DNA of 64,000 nt from Strigamia acuminata. Lineage: Eukaryota; Arthropoda; Chilopoda; Geophilomorpha; Linotaeniidae. Below, piece after piece: positions 1-9,876 of the stretch; positions within the stretch are counted from its first letter, which is position 1, and each line of letters begins with the position of its first letter. The notes below the pieces were generated by a model. It saw nothing but the letters and a program-made list of their open reading frames with translations, did no database searches and was not told where the DNA came from. The position numbers and the translations under genes were made by a program. The stretch is from NCBI GenBank assembly GCA_949358305.1, contig OX442320.1:1800501-1864500 (forward strand), written 5' to 3'.

Positions 1-3000
1 GGCTTAAGTCCGAAGCCCAGGAAGCGTCCGTATATATACATAACTTGTCATCCTCACAACGACTCAAGTCGATACAATAATCTTGTGTATTGAGCACATA
101 TTGCGCTATTTGCAACACAGCCTTAATATGTTTTTGACCATAATTGTTATTGTATTGCGACATATATGTGGTTGCATAAAGGATGTCCGGGCGTGTTCGT
201 GACGCCAGGAACATCAAACTACCAATTAACGATCTGTAAGGGAAAGACTGATCTTGCACCCATGTATTTGAATCGTAAAATGTTGTACCAACTGATACTG
301 GGACTCTCGTCGCATCATTAACTGTCAGTCCATATTTTTCACCCAATTTTTGGATATAATCCCTTTGATGTAAACGAATTGTATTCCCTTCACGGTTAAA
401 TTTTACGCCCAAAAGTTTAGAAATTTGTCCTAAATCCACTATGTTAAATTTTGACCGTATCATGTTAATAACCTCTTGCTTTATTTCTTTGGTCCTCGCA
501 AACAAGACGATATCGTCCACGTAAATCAAAAGAATCGCATCTCCTCGTAATGTATATACACAATTACAGCCATCGATTCGATTAAATCCCAAATCCAGAA
601 GTGTTTGGTTTAGTTCGTTGTACCACATCCTTCCGGATTGGTGTAACCCGTAAAGGGCTTTGTACAATAGCCACACATTATCTCCCTTGGACGTTGCATA
701 TCCCCTGGGTATTTCCATATGAATTGGGACATCTAACTTCCCGTAGAGGTAGGCACACTTTACATCAAGGTGTGCGTCGCACCACCCCCACAACACGACC
801 AACAAACAGAAAAACAGCCTGATTAGGGTAAAGTTGACAACTGGGGAAAATACTTCTTTGTAATCTATTCCCTCTCTTTGTTTAAATCCCTGCGCGACAA
901 TGCGCGCTTTGTACCTCGCTATTTTCCCGTCTTCATCTTCTTTCAATTTGTAAACCCATTTGTGTCCCAGAATTTTTGTATCAACAGGTCTTGAAACTTC
1001 TTCATAAACTTCTCGTTCAATTAATGTATCAATTTCCTCGTCCATCGCCGCAAACCAGTCTTTGGACTGAGGCGATGCGATGGCCTCTTCATATGAATGG
1101 GGTTCCTTAATGGCACAATAAACAGTAACCCGCTTCGTGACTACATTCGCAGATGCACCTTGCGCATCCTGTTCATCATCTGACTCTATAAGAGTACCAA
1201 TTGGTTTGACATTTGGTGTAAAGTCAAAATCTTCATCTTTGTAAAATAATCTGAACTTTTTGCAATGTGCCTCGATTGTCCCTTTATTTCTAAAAGGGCC
1301 TTGACCATTTGGATCATAAAATAGCACGTCTGTTCGTCCACCGGTTACACCCCCTTGTCTTGTTACTATTTCGCGATCCCATCCATTTCTCATTGACACA
1401 CGTACGGCTGCTCGGCGCGTTTTCTCATCTGCAGTGCCTTGAACCGGTTGTAATTTGGGAATTGGGACCTGCACGGGTAATACCGGCTCTGCTTTAACAA
1501 TTGCCTTTTGTTTAGGGACTGGAGGTGGGCTGGGTGGTGGCGACCCTGGTGGTGTAAAATCTTCCTCAAAGTCCCCTTGGTATATATCGCTCTCATCTGA
1601 ATCGTAACCGTTTGTATTTGCAATAGCCTGTATATTAATTTCATCCGGATTCTTAAACGTTTTCCAATCACGATTCTCATCTATTACAAGATGTTTCGTT
1701 TCAACCACTTCATTAGTGGCTGGGTTCCACACTCTGTACCCGCGTGTTGTGAATGCGTAACCCACTAAAATGCCTTTCCAGGCTCTGACATCAAGTTTCC
1801 CATCCCGTTTTGGGGCAGGAATGTGCACAAAACACAATGCACCTATTGATCTAAGGTGTTTCACTGCCACATTCCGTTTTCGCAACTCTACATATGGAAT
1901 TATCCCTCCTGCAAATAAATGTGGATATCGGTTTTTCAAATAAATGTACGATACCGCAATTTCTGCCCATAATTTCCACGGTAATTTTGTATCTTCTAAG
2001 ATTGCTCGGACATTGTTAAAAATGGATCTGTTTAGGCGTTCGGCCACGCCATCCATTTGGGGGCTATATGGATTTGTACGCTGCGCTTGGATCCCTTTCA
2101 ACTCGAGGAATTCATTAAATTCATTTGAACAAAACTCCCCACCCCGATCTGTCCGAACTGACTTAATTTTGTAATTATACATGCGCTCCATTCTAGATAA
2201 GAAACGTTGAAAAATTCCAAAAACCTCATTCTTGGTCTTCATTGGATAAACCCAAGAAAAACGTGTGGCATCATCTATGATGCACAACAAATAATGTGCA
2301 CCCCCTAAAGATTCCGCCGGAGACCCCCACACGTCCATATGAATTAAAGCAAGAGGTTCCTTATTTAAACGTTCATTTCTCAACTTATAATTAGATCGAG
2401 TGGATTTAGCCAATCGGCATTCATCACATTTAAAATCCTTTAAAGTCCCGGTATAATCTAACCCCGTTACTCTATTATCATTTAATAATGTTTGTAAACC
2501 CTGTGTATGCATGTGTGCAAACCGCTTATGCCATATCTTTAAAGACACTGTGTAATTGGAAATCTTTTCCTTTAATGCATCCACATTCTTAACATCATTA
2601 TTGTTAGTACAATTTGAATTAATTTGATTAGTAGACACATTCACATTAATTAACTCATTTGTAATTACATCCTTATTTTGTATCACATTTCCCAACACTT
2701 TATACAATCCATCTGATTGCAAACGTGCATAAAATAAACATTCATCATCATTTTCAGAATAAACTTTCAGTTCCCCACCAAAAGTGTGACTATGATAGCC
2801 AGCTCGGTCTATCTTTGCACTTGAAATTAAATTTCTTTTAAAACCTTTAACATAATAAACTTCTTTTAGTTGTACCTGGCAGTCGACTCCATGTGCATTA
2901 GTGCATAACAACACTTCACCCCGACCTGTAATTGTTGCGGTCCCTTCGCCCAACTCCAATTTAGTTGGTTGTAAATTTTCAAACTTTGAAAAATAAGCCC

Positions 3001-3976
3001 GATTCCCGCAGATATGGTCTGATGCGCCAGAATCGACAAACCAGGCATCACTATCACAAAGAATAGAATTAAAAGTAACATGGGAATTATTCCAGACATT
3101 TACATAAAATGCCCCACGACGACTTGGTGCTTTTCCACCTTTAAATCCACCTCGTTCAGCATTCTTGGAATCTACTCGCTTCACGCGAGGATTTGGACAG
3201 TTGCGAGCATAATGCCCCTTCTCTTGGCAATTATAACAAATAAGTGAATTGTTCTTACCATTTGTTGAAACTTGTCCTTTTCCACGTTGACTGGATTTCC
3301 CGCTGTTGCGTTGTGAATTGTCCCGCACACCACTTAAAGCACTTGAATCACTGTCACTTACAACTTTATTAGAAATAAACCGTCGCCTGGCGTTTTCTGC
3401 CAACAATGCATCTGACACCTTTGTAAACGTGAAGTCTGCCTCCGCCCATTGGTATATGGATTGAATTAACACATCAAAATCCTTTCCAACACGGTTAATC
3501 AATGTATAAGCTTGAACCTTATCCGTTGGTCCTGCTTTAATGTTGGTTAATTCATCTGCAGCCATTTGTACTCTCGTAATAAATGTATCCATATCTTCAT
3601 TTTCTTCTCTTTTAATGGAATAAAAATTCTCAAGCAATCTCGCATTACGTGCTAAAGATGTTGGCTCAAAAAGTTTCTTCAAATGGTCCCAAACTTCTTT
3701 GCATGTGTCCAACTTCGCTAATGGCGGTTTTAAACGTGTTGCTACACTATTGCATAATACGCCCCGTGCCTTTGCCTTTCGTTTGTTGAACTTTGCTTTC
3801 ACTTCTTCTTTGGCTGCCGCGTCTGGCACAGGTTCAGTACCATCATGGAACTGCCACAAGTTTAATTCTTGCAACAAAAACTGGACATCCAATTTCCACT
3901 TCTCATAGTTGTGTTTGTCCAATGGCTCAATTCCCCATGCGGATGATGCAGCTGCTCCTTGTTGCTTGGCGGCCAT
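1..3976 (-). CDS. gag-pol: Copia-A Gag-Pol polyprotein (partial at C-terminus)
   Basis: A single minus-strand frame starts at the ATG at 3976-3974 and stays open for 1325 codons to the left edge. Visible in order: a Gag of the UBN2 type (about residues 10-220); a zinc knuckle CYNCQEKGHYARNC near residue 245; an aspartic protease with WFVDSGASDHI near 318; a GAG-pre-integrase His/Cys segment near 500-530; integrase with HMD (about 547), TDRGGE (about 611) and the Glu in GVAER (about 646); reverse transcriptase with YVDD near 1152; and the start of RNase H, YTDASWASD, near 1316. No frameshift or stop was found when I translated the strand, so this copy may be recent and active. As usual for copia elements, Gag and Pol share one frame. 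Only the C-terminal end of RNase H is missing, beyond the window. Confidence 0.93.
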   Translation of the reverse strand, partial: MAAKQQGAAASSAWGIEPLDKHNYEKWKLDVQFLLQELNLWQFHDGTEPVPDAAAKEEVKAKFNKRKAKARGVLCNSVATRLKPPLAKLDTCKEVWDHLKKLFEPTSLARNARLLENFYSIKREENEDMDTFITRVQMAADELTNIKAGPTDKVQAYTLINRVGKDFDVLIQSIYQWAEADFTFTKVSDALLAENARRRFISNKVVSDSDSSALSGVRDNSQRNSGKSSQRGKGQVSTNGKNNSLICYNCQEKGHYARNCPNPRVKRVDSKNAERGGFKGGKAPSRRGAFYVNVWNNSHVTFNSILCDSDAWFVDSGASDHICGNRAYFSKFENLQPTKLELGEGTATITGRGEVLLCTNAHGVDCQVQLKEVYYVKGFKRNLISSAKIDRAGYHSHTFGGELKVYSENDDECLFYARLQSDGLYKVLGNVIQNKDVITNELINVNVSTNQINSNCTNNNDVKNVDALKEKISNYTVSLKIWHKRFAHMHTQGLQTLLNDNRVTGLDYTGTLKDFKCDECRLAKSTRSNYKLRNERLNKEPLALIHMDVWGSPAESLGGAHYLLCIIDDATRFSWVYPMKTKNEVFGIFQRFLSRMERMYNYKIKSVRTDRGGEFCSNEFNEFLELKGIQAQRTNPYSPQMDGVAERLNRSIFNNVRAILEDTKLPWKLWAEIAVSYIYLKNRYPHLFAGGIIPYVELRKRNVAVKHLRSIGALCFVHIPAPKRDGKLDVRAWKGILVGYAFTTRGYRVWNPATNEVVETKHLVIDENRDWKTFKNPDEINIQAIANTNGYDSDESDIYQGDFEEDFTPPGSPPPSPPPVPKQKAIVKAEPVLPVQVPIPKLQPVQGTADEKTRRAAVRVSMRNGWDREIVTRQGGVTGGRTDVLFYDPNGQGPFRNKGTIEAHCKKFRLFYKDEDFDFTPNVKPIGTLIESDDEQDAQGASANVVTKRVTVYCAIKEPHSYEEAIASPQSKDWFAAMDEEIDTLIEREVYEEVSRPVDTKILGHKWVYKLKEDEDGKIARYKARIVAQGFKQREGIDYKEVFSPVVNFTLIRLFFCLLVVLWGWCDAHLDVKCAYLYGKLDVPIHMEIPRGYATSKGDNVWLLYKALYGLHQSGRMWYNELNQTLLDLGFNRIDGCNCVYTLRGDAILLIYVDDIVLFARTKEIKQEVINMIRSKFNIVDLGQISKLLGVKFNREGNTIRLHQRDYIQKLGEKYGLTVNDATRVPVSVGTTFYDSNTWVQDQSFPYRSLIGSLMFLASRTRPDILYATTYMSQYNNNYGQKHIKAVLQIAQYVLNTQDYCIDLSRCEDDKLCIYTDASWASDLS

Positions 3977-4021
3977 TGTTGTAATTCCACGTTGTCATTC
4001 AATGAATAAATGGGCCTAAAA

Positions 4022-4037
4022 CCACCCTCTGCTACCA
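4022..4037 (-). other. Primer-binding site of Copia-A (initiator tRNA-Met)
   Basis: On the minus strand this reads TGGTAGCAGAGGGTGG. It matches the complement of the 3' end of animal initiator tRNA-Met at 15 of 16 positions. It lies one base inside the LTR terminus (...ATAACA) and about 45 bases upstream of the Gag-Pol ATG. Confidence 0.8.
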
Positions 4038-4038
4038 A

Positions 4039-4660
4039 TGTTATACCACAATATGGAATCCTTGTTGAATGGCCATGTAGGTGTTATTTCCCGTAACACA
4101 ACTCGACGGTACACACGATAGTTGTCGCACGTCAATTCGGTCAATGCACGTGAATTCAATTTCAAAAGAAAGTCGAAAATAAATAAACTGTTCATATATA
4201 TTAACTCACTGTAATCAATTGTTGCACCGTTGAAAAAGTCCTAATGCAATGTTGTATAGGCCTAGTTGAAAAGAGACTGAATACTAATAAACTCATTAGT
4301 ATTCATAGTGAAGTTGGGAATCTAGTCCTGGCAAAAATGTCTGTATGTCCTCAGTTGTATGTATCTAAAATAATGGTGTTTAGAGAGAGCACAAACACAA
4401 CATCCACACAGTTTAACTTTTAAGCAAAAATGACACAGATTTATTTCCTGTATGTATGTAATTTACATAACTTTGCATTTTATGCTATTAATACAAACCA
4501 ATAAAGAAAAAGAAAAACACATGATCATTCCTCATGGTAAAACGACGGCACATGAAACCACACACACAGGACAAATCTTATATACCAATGTGAAGAACAT
4601 GTGGCGCCGCCATACGAATGGAATGACACACTACGTACAAATACACTTCGCCTAAAAAAA
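4039..4660 (-). repeat. 5' LTR of Copia-A with promoter and poly(A) signal
   Basis: On the minus strand the LTR ends ...GGTATAACA just before the primer-binding site. A TATA box (GGTATATAAGA, about 4576-4588) and a poly(A) signal (AATAAA, about 4439-4446) lie in the expected U3/R order. The partner LTR is outside the window, so the outer boundary is an estimate made from where Copia-B coding sequence resumes (about 4655-4672). Confidence 0.6.
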
Positions 4661-4671
4661 ATGCATTTGTC

Positions 4672-7600
4672 ATGCACAACGGTGAACCAAATTACATCAC
4701 TCGTTTCGTTTTAACGATCATTGATGACGCTACACGATATGCTTGGATCACCCCATTAGCGCAGAAGTCCCAAGTCTTCGCATGCTTTAAGGACTTCGCC
4801 GCGAGAGTCGAACGGGTTGCGAATACAACAATCAAAGCCATTCGCACAGACCGTGGCGGGGAATTCATGTCCAATGAATTCGAGCGCTATTTGAAAGACA
4901 AAGGGATCCAAGGGCAGCGAACGAACCCATCGAGCCCACAAATGAATGGAACGGCCGAACGCATTAACAGAACGATGGCAGACAACATCCGCGCGATTCA
5001 TGAAGAAACCAAACTTCCGGCCGGTTTATGGGCAGAGCTTGCAGTGACCTTCGCTTATATCAAGAACAGAAGCCCTCACTCACGTTTGAAGAATCAAGTC
5101 CCCTATGTACTTTGGCGTGAGCGAGCGTTATCTCTCCGACACTTACGAAAGATCGGATCCAAATGTTGGGTCCACTACACAGCGCCGGGCCGTAAAAAGC
5201 TTGATCCACGCGCATGGGAAGGATATCTCGTTGGGTACGCGGTTGCAACTCGTGGCTATAGAATTTGGAATCCCATTGATAACAAGGTCACGGAGTCTGC
5301 ACATGTCCGCATAGACGAACATCAATCGTATCGCAAATCCTTACGAAGCGTACCAAATGGCAATAATGAATCCTTCTATGAACCCAACAACGAGCAACAA
5401 AGAGTGTCATTCAACGACACCATCGAATATGCAAACTGGTCGATCAAACCAGCATCAGATGACGAACATTCGATATCCGAAGACAAATCTGTATCCAAGT
5501 CGGCTTCCAAATCAAAGACGCCACCGATACCGATTGTTCATATTCCACCCCCATCAACGCCGGAACGACAGTTATTAGAACTTTGTGCATCAACATTGCC
5601 GACTCCAGCTCGTGGTTCTGTATCACATCCGATTACTAATGAGGAACACGAACAGATAGCTGAAGGGCAGGACACCGACGATGACGCCGAGCAGATCGAG
5701 GAATTTGCGGTTCAACCGGACGCGGAAGAATTGCGACCGAATCAGTCTGCACACGTGTCACCGGAAACGTCCAATGCCAGTCCCCCCGGCCTTTCACCAC
5801 CGACTTCCCCAAATCGTTTCATCACGTTACGTAGGAAAGCCGGCCCGAACATTTTACAGCACACAATGCCAATCTTCGATCAGGGGCAAATGTCTCCATT
5901 GCCTCCTGGCGCAACACATGTTGCAGCTCCTTCTGCCGGCAAGACATCATTCTATTGGCGTTATGTCGGCGGAAACACAGCATTTCGTAAATGGATTCGC
6001 GAAGAACATCTACGCAAAGATCAACAGCCAGGTTCGATAGACATCGACGTCTACTACTTCCCGGAACCCGGCCTCCGACTTCGATCTCGCAGAGACGTCG
6101 AAGAGTTCTGTGTTATGAACAATCTTCCTTACGACCCCGAGTTATTCTTTTTCGGCAATATGGAGCATACACTACCATTGATTCCTCCAGCTCGACATGC
6201 CGCTCACCTCTGTCGCACCGAACCGTCATCGTATGCGGAAATTCCCAAATTCGACGACGCTCCAAAGTGGCATGAAGCCATCGGTGAAGAGTTAGGAACT
6301 TTTAAGGAGCGGGAAATCTATGTCGAAGTGCCGAAACCGCCCGATACGACCATCCTGGGTTGCAAATGGATCTTCAAACTCAAATCAGATGCGACCGGCA
6401 AGATTACTCGATATCGTGCTCGACTTGTCGCCCAAGGCTTTCGCCAAACCTTCGGAATCGACTACGACGAAGTCTTTAGTCCAGTTGTAAATTTCGTCCT
6501 CATTCGTCTATTCTTTTGCCTTTTGGTAGTGCTACGAGGATGGAAAGATGCACACCTCGACGTCAAATGTGCATACCTGTACGGGGACCTGGAGCACAAG
6601 GTCTATATGCGCATCCCGGCAGGTGCCACCTGTAATCACCCCGACAACGTTTGGTTACTCGTGAAATCTCTTTACGGACTCCACCAGTCTGGCCGACAGT
6701 GGTATTTGAAACTGGACGAAGCACTTCGAGCCCTCGGATTCCGGAAAATGCCCGCATGCAATTGCGTTTACATCTACGGCAATTGCGCGGTTATGTTAGT
6801 CTACGTCGATGATATTGTACTTTTCTACGCAGCCGACAGTGTTTTGGACCGGATTATTCGACTTATTACTTCGAAATTCGACATAGTCAACCTCGGCCCA
6901 ATCACCAAACTGCTAGGAGTCGAGTTTATCCGCGAATTGGGACGCACTTACATCTCCCAACGTGCATACATCGCTAAACTCGTTCAGAAGTACGGTACAT
7001 CGACAAATCGACTCGTGAAAGTGCCAGTGACACCCGGAACAACATTAGTTCGAGCATCGACAGAGGACCTGATCGATTTTCCCTACCGCTCGCTTATCGG
7101 GTCACTGCTTTTTCTGGCATCACGAACTCGCCCCGACATCTTATTTTCCGTCATATCGCTTTCGCAATTCAACACTTGCTACGATAACACCCACATCCGT
7201 GCGCTCCTTCAAGTTCTCCAGTACGTAGCAAATACTATTGATTACCGTATCGAACTTTCGAATTGTGCGTCAAGCCAATTATGGGCGTATACGGATGCAT
7301 CGTGGGCTAGCGATTTGGCGACATCTTTAAGTTTCGGTGGCTACATTACATATATCGGGAATGTGCCAATTGGCTGGTCGTGTCGAAAACAATCGACTGT
7401 CGCGTGTTCAACTATGGAAGCCGAATTCCTCGCCCTAGTTGAATGCGTGAAGGAAACCTTTTGGCTCGATAACATCTTCACCGAATTCCCGATTTTGAAC
7501 CGCCTGTCTCGTCCGATTATTTACTCCGATGCCTTAGCCAGCATACAATTCACATCCAACGACGTGGAAAACTCGAAGACGAAGCATATCCGCGTCAAGT

Positions 7601-7743
7601 ATCACTGGCTCAGGGAATGGTTTACGGCAGGCTGTTTTGATCTCCGAAAAGTGTCCAGCGAGCACAACGTCGCGGACATATTCACTAAGTGGCTCAGTTC
7701 TGAGCGTCTTCAGTCGTTGATCTCCCGTGTGTTCCGACTTTAG
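4672..7743 (+). CDS. pol: Copia-B Pol fragment: integrase (incomplete), reverse transcriptase, RNase H
   Basis: The frame has 1023 codons from the first in-window ATG, which is probably an internal Met and not a true start. The integrase core lacks its first catalytic Asp; the second (TDRGGE, residue 60) and the Glu (GTAER, residue 96) are present. A proline/acid-rich linker (about 220-430) follows. Then comes reverse transcriptase, with a conserved KARLVAQGF-like motif and YVDD at 711-714, and an RNase H with YTDASWASD (about 873) and CSTMEAEF. The sequence is similar in layout and motifs to Copia-A, so the two belong to related families. No internal stop is seen. The product would be non-functional as an integrase unless the missing part lies left of the window. 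Confidence 0.9.
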   Translation: MHNGEPNYITRFVLTIIDDATRYAWITPLAQKSQVFACFKDFAARVERVANTTIKAIRTDRGGEFMSNEFERYLKDKGIQGQRTNPSSPQMNGTAERINRTMADNIRAIHEETKLPAGLWAELAVTFAYIKNRSPHSRLKNQVPYVLWRERALSLRHLRKIGSKCWVHYTAPGRKKLDPRAWEGYLVGYAVATRGYRIWNPIDNKVTESAHVRIDEHQSYRKSLRSVPNGNNESFYEPNNEQQRVSFNDTIEYANWSIKPASDDEHSISEDKSVSKSASKSKTPPIPIVHIPPPSTPERQLLELCASTLPTPARGSVSHPITNEEHEQIAEGQDTDDDAEQIEEFAVQPDAEELRPNQSAHVSPETSNASPPGLSPPTSPNRFITLRRKAGPNILQHTMPIFDQGQMSPLPPGATHVAAPSAGKTSFYWRYVGGNTAFRKWIREEHLRKDQQPGSIDIDVYYFPEPGLRLRSRRDVEEFCVMNNLPYDPELFFFGNMEHTLPLIPPARHAAHLCRTEPSSYAEIPKFDDAPKWHEAIGEELGTFKEREIYVEVPKPPDTTILGCKWIFKLKSDATGKITRYRARLVAQGFRQTFGIDYDEVFSPVVNFVLIRLFFCLLVVLRGWKDAHLDVKCAYLYGDLEHKVYMRIPAGATCNHPDNVWLLVKSLYGLHQSGRQWYLKLDEALRALGFRKMPACNCVYIYGNCAVMLVYVDDIVLFYAADSVLDRIIRLITSKFDIVNLGPITKLLGVEFIRELGRTYISQRAYIAKLVQKYGTSTNRLVKVPVTPGTTLVRASTEDLIDFPYRSLIGSLLFLASRTRPDILFSVISLSQFNTCYDNTHIRALLQVLQYVANTIDYRIELSNCASSQLWAYTDASWASDLATSLSFGGYITYIGNVPIGWSCRKQSTVACSTMEAEFLALVECVKETFWLDNIFTEFPILNRLSRPIIYSDALASIQFTSNDVENSKTKHIRVKYHWLREWFTAGCFDLRKVSSEHNVADIFTKWLSSERLQSLISRVFRL

Positions 7744-7937
7744 ACTTTATCGTGACATTCTTTCGTTATTTACCCGACTCCGAGGATCACCGAGTTTCTG
7801 CGGGAATATTCGGGCCTACGTGGCGTTTTCAATAACAGTACCCGGCTCGGCGATTCGACTTTATTGTTTATTTTCGATTATCTTTATCTACTGTAACTCC
7901 AGTAACTGTTTTTCGTTTCCCCTGATTCTATCTCCAT

Positions 7938-8230
7938 CGAAAGGGGGAATTGTTGGTCTATTGGACCGCCAGTTGTGTCGATGTGACATAAAATCTGTGT
8001 CGATGTGACATAAAATCACATTCTCATTGCCTAATTATCTAATCTCGATGTATTTATCCCGTACTTATTTATATCCGATGATATTTGCTTATTTAGATAT
8101 TTTACATTTGTTTATTACTATTTAACACACAGTATCATGCTGTGTCCAGTGTTTTCTCTTAATTCAAGCTTTGTTTGATTATGTAATTCGTTTTCACGAC
8201 ACCAGGTGTCGTTAGTATTCTCATCACCTT
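7938..8230 (+). repeat. Polypurine tract and 3' LTR of Copia-B
   Basis: A purine run (GAAAGGGGGAA, about 7939-7949) is followed by TGTTGGTCTATTGG at 7951, the expected start of a 3' LTR. The LTR contains a perfect 22-bp tandem duplication (7974-7995 and 7996-8017, TGTGTCGATGTGACATAAAATC written in two parts: TGTGTCGATGT, GACATAAAATC). The right boundary is not defined because the 5' LTR is absent from the window. Confidence 0.55.
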
Positions 8231-8235
8231 CCAAG

Positions 8236-8296
8236 ATGGCGGCGACCATCGCTTTGGCTCTCGCCCTTATGTTTTCACTTTGTAATGACTTCATTT
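8236..8296 (+). CDS. Candidate first coding exon with a signal-peptide-like start
   Basis: The ATG at 8236 has a good context (AAGATGGCGGC, which is also a YY1-like start motif). It encodes MAATIALALALMFSLC and four more residues, a short hydrophobic leader. It then meets a consensus splice donor GTAAGT at 8297. The exon ends one base into a codon. The next candidate exon (9534) supplies the two missing bases in the only frame that stays open. No homologue is recognised. It sits directly downstream of the Copia-B LTR, so part of the LTR could act as promoter. This is inference from splice signals and phase only. Confidence 0.35.
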
Positions 8297-8963
8297 GTAA
8301 GTATTTTGGTTTAGTAAACTTATTTTTATGTTTTTAAACACTGCCTGGTTTATTGCACGACATATAAGCGCATTTGCGCGGTCGTTTTATTCGTTTTTCG
8401 CTCCCGACGTCGCCCACACGTTCGTACGAGTAGTGCGACGCCTTTGCGACGTTACACTCGAAGTTTCGAGTGCTTTTTGGTCGTTTTCCTCTGCTACCGA
8501 CCTACAAAACGACATGTTTTTATTTCAAAATAAGTTGTTACATTATATAAATCTTTCGACAAACCTTTTTACCAGAAAATCGACTTTTTTCCCGAAATTT
8601 CTTCAAATTTTGCGCACAAAATCAACCTTTTTGGCAAAAAACGACGGTAAAATCGATGAATTAGGTTCACAATGAGTGGCAAAACACCACAAATCATTCC
8701 AGAACCTGAAAAATTGAAGGAAAATCCATTTTCTTGCCCGGAACAATGACAAGTTTTCTTCGGCAAAGCCGCACGGTCGCAACAAGCGACACGCGCAAAA
8801 GCACCGCCGATACGTAACAGTCGACTTCCCGGCGAGACAAATAAAAGAAACGAACACTTTTTCAATGATTCGACTTGTTAAAACTAAAAACGAATGGAAT
8901 CACCGCTGAAATAAGTTAAAAAGACCTTTTTTACATCGAAAATGACAATTTTGGCACCACAAA

Positions 8964-8987
8964 CACGAACACAATATTGTGTTCGTG
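8964..8987. repeat. Perfect 24-bp palindrome
   Basis: CACGAACACAAT is followed directly by its exact reverse complement ATTGTGTTCGTG, with no loop. Confidence 0.9.
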
Positions 8988-9030
8988 CCACAAACCTTCG
9001 CGAATAAAGAATTTTATAAGCCTCGTGGCA

Positions 9031-9112
9031 CAACTCGTTTAAACGACTTGCAACTCGTTATTTCGAGTTGTGCAACTCGTTATTTCGAGTTGCGAACTCG
9101 TTTAAACGAGTT
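9031..9112. repeat. Cluster of CAACTCG/CGAGTTG hairpins
   Basis: CAACTCGTTATTTCGAGTTG occurs twice (9051-9070 and 9073-9092). It is followed by the perfect 18-bp palindrome AACTCGTTTAAACGAGTT at 9095-9112, and a related arm pair lies at 9031-9050. It could be the end of a foldback or MITE-like element. Confidence 0.8.
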
Positions 9113-9533
9113 GTAAGTTGTAACATTTCTTTTTCATGAAAACGGATTCACTGGATACTGGCTGAAGATCTCGTTTAGAACGAGATCTGCAGCCAGCTTC
9201 CGGTTTGTGTGCTGTAGACAACCGCGTGGTTAGGTCTAGGTTAATGGTTTTAATCAAACATCTTGGAATTAAACCATATACAACCATGTAAGCCATATGT
9301 ATAGAAGGTAGGTGTTTTGATTTTTACAGATCAGGGATCGATACACGCCGATGCGATGATAAAAACGCGGTGAATTGAAAACCTCGCAAATTTGAAAATG
9401 ATAGAAAATAAACGACCCGACTTCAGGACCAACGTAATTCGAATATAATGTAAATAAATTTCATTAATTATTACGATCTTTTATGCCGACATAAAACTAA
9501 AACTAAAAATTAATACGAATTTATATTTAACAG

Positions 9534-9639
9534 ACGAAGCGAATCTATACGGGACAACGGGATCTAGCGGACAGGTCATTCGTGATAAAGAGCAAACCCG
9601 TGAACAGACTACAACTCAACAATTAAACAAGTTAGTTTG
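9534..9639 (+). CDS. Candidate second exon of the small secreted-peptide gene
   Basis: A pyrimidine/AT tract and TTTAACAG precede 9534. Read in the phase left by the 8236 exon, the frame is open, polar and rich in Thr, Gln and Glu. It ends either at TGA 9637-9639, if unspliced, or immediately after splicing from the GTTAGT donor at 9631 to the acceptor at 9684. Either way the product would be only about 53-56 residues. The function is unknown and the model is weak. Confidence 0.3.
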
Positions 9640-9684
9640 ACTTTACATTTTCCAAATACTGACTAACCAAACACTAATTTGCAG

Positions 9685-9873
9685 ATGAAGGAACGCGTGG
9701 TGTACAGATCCATTTGCGAACCTAGTCGGGTATGTGAGTTGAAAGTGGGACACACTGGATGTAGACGATTTTGTTCAATAGCTGGTGATGATGATCTTAA
9801 GTCGGTGAGTGAAGAAAACTCAACCGCGGGCACGTATGGCAAGTGTATGTATTCTTTATTTTTCCACTTACAG
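9685..9873 (+). CDS. Candidate Cys-rich exon/ORF downstream of a splice acceptor
   Basis: TTTGCAG ends at 9684 and is followed by ATGAAGGAACGC, a frame with four Cys in 22 residues (CEPSRVCELKVGHTGCRRFC). A donor-like GTGAGT lies at 9805, and TTTTTCCACTTACAG at 9859-9873 looks like another acceptor. In the phase predicted from the previous exon the frame stops at once, so this ORF may be a separate or alternative product, or not coding. A poly(A) signal cluster (AATAAAAATAAAA) lies near 10165. Confidence 0.2.
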
Positions 9874-9876
9874 TAA

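Larger units (their letters stand above)
1..4660 (-). mobile_element. Copia-A, Ty1/copia LTR retrotransposon (3' end off the window)
   Basis: Reading the minus strand from about 4660 down to 1 gives a 5' LTR, a primer-binding site for initiator tRNA-Met, and one open Gag-Pol frame in the order Gag, protease, integrase, reverse transcriptase, RNase H. That order (integrase before RT) defines Ty1/copia. The 3' part of RNase H and the 3' LTR lie left of base 1. The element abuts the truncated integrase of Copia-B on the opposite strand, which suggests it was inserted into Copia-B. The outer end of its LTR is not fixed exactly; about 4630-4665 is my estimate. Confidence 0.9.
4661..8230 (+). mobile_element. 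Copia-B, Ty1/copia retrotransposon, 5' part missing from the window
   Basis: The element resumes inside integrase, just after where the first catalytic Asp should be, and runs to a polypurine tract and 3' LTR. No Gag, protease or 5' LTR is seen between Copia-A and this point. The simplest reading is that Copia-A landed in the integrase gene and the 5' half lies left of base 1. A plain 5' truncation is the alternative. Confidence 0.8.
8303..9533 (+). other. Non-coding stretch with strong palindromes
   Basis: I see no convincing coding frame on either strand. The stretch contains several hairpins: CACTCGAA/TTCGAGTG near 8455-8475, the 24-bp palindrome at 8964, the palindrome cluster at 9031-9112, and AGATCTCGTT/AACGAGATCT at 9166-9188. 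If the exon model at 8236 and 9534 is right, this is an intron. Confidence 0.5.

Noticed and set aside
4452-4655. Small plus-strand ORF
   Set aside because: Lies within the Copia-A LTR promoter region and has no supporting feature.
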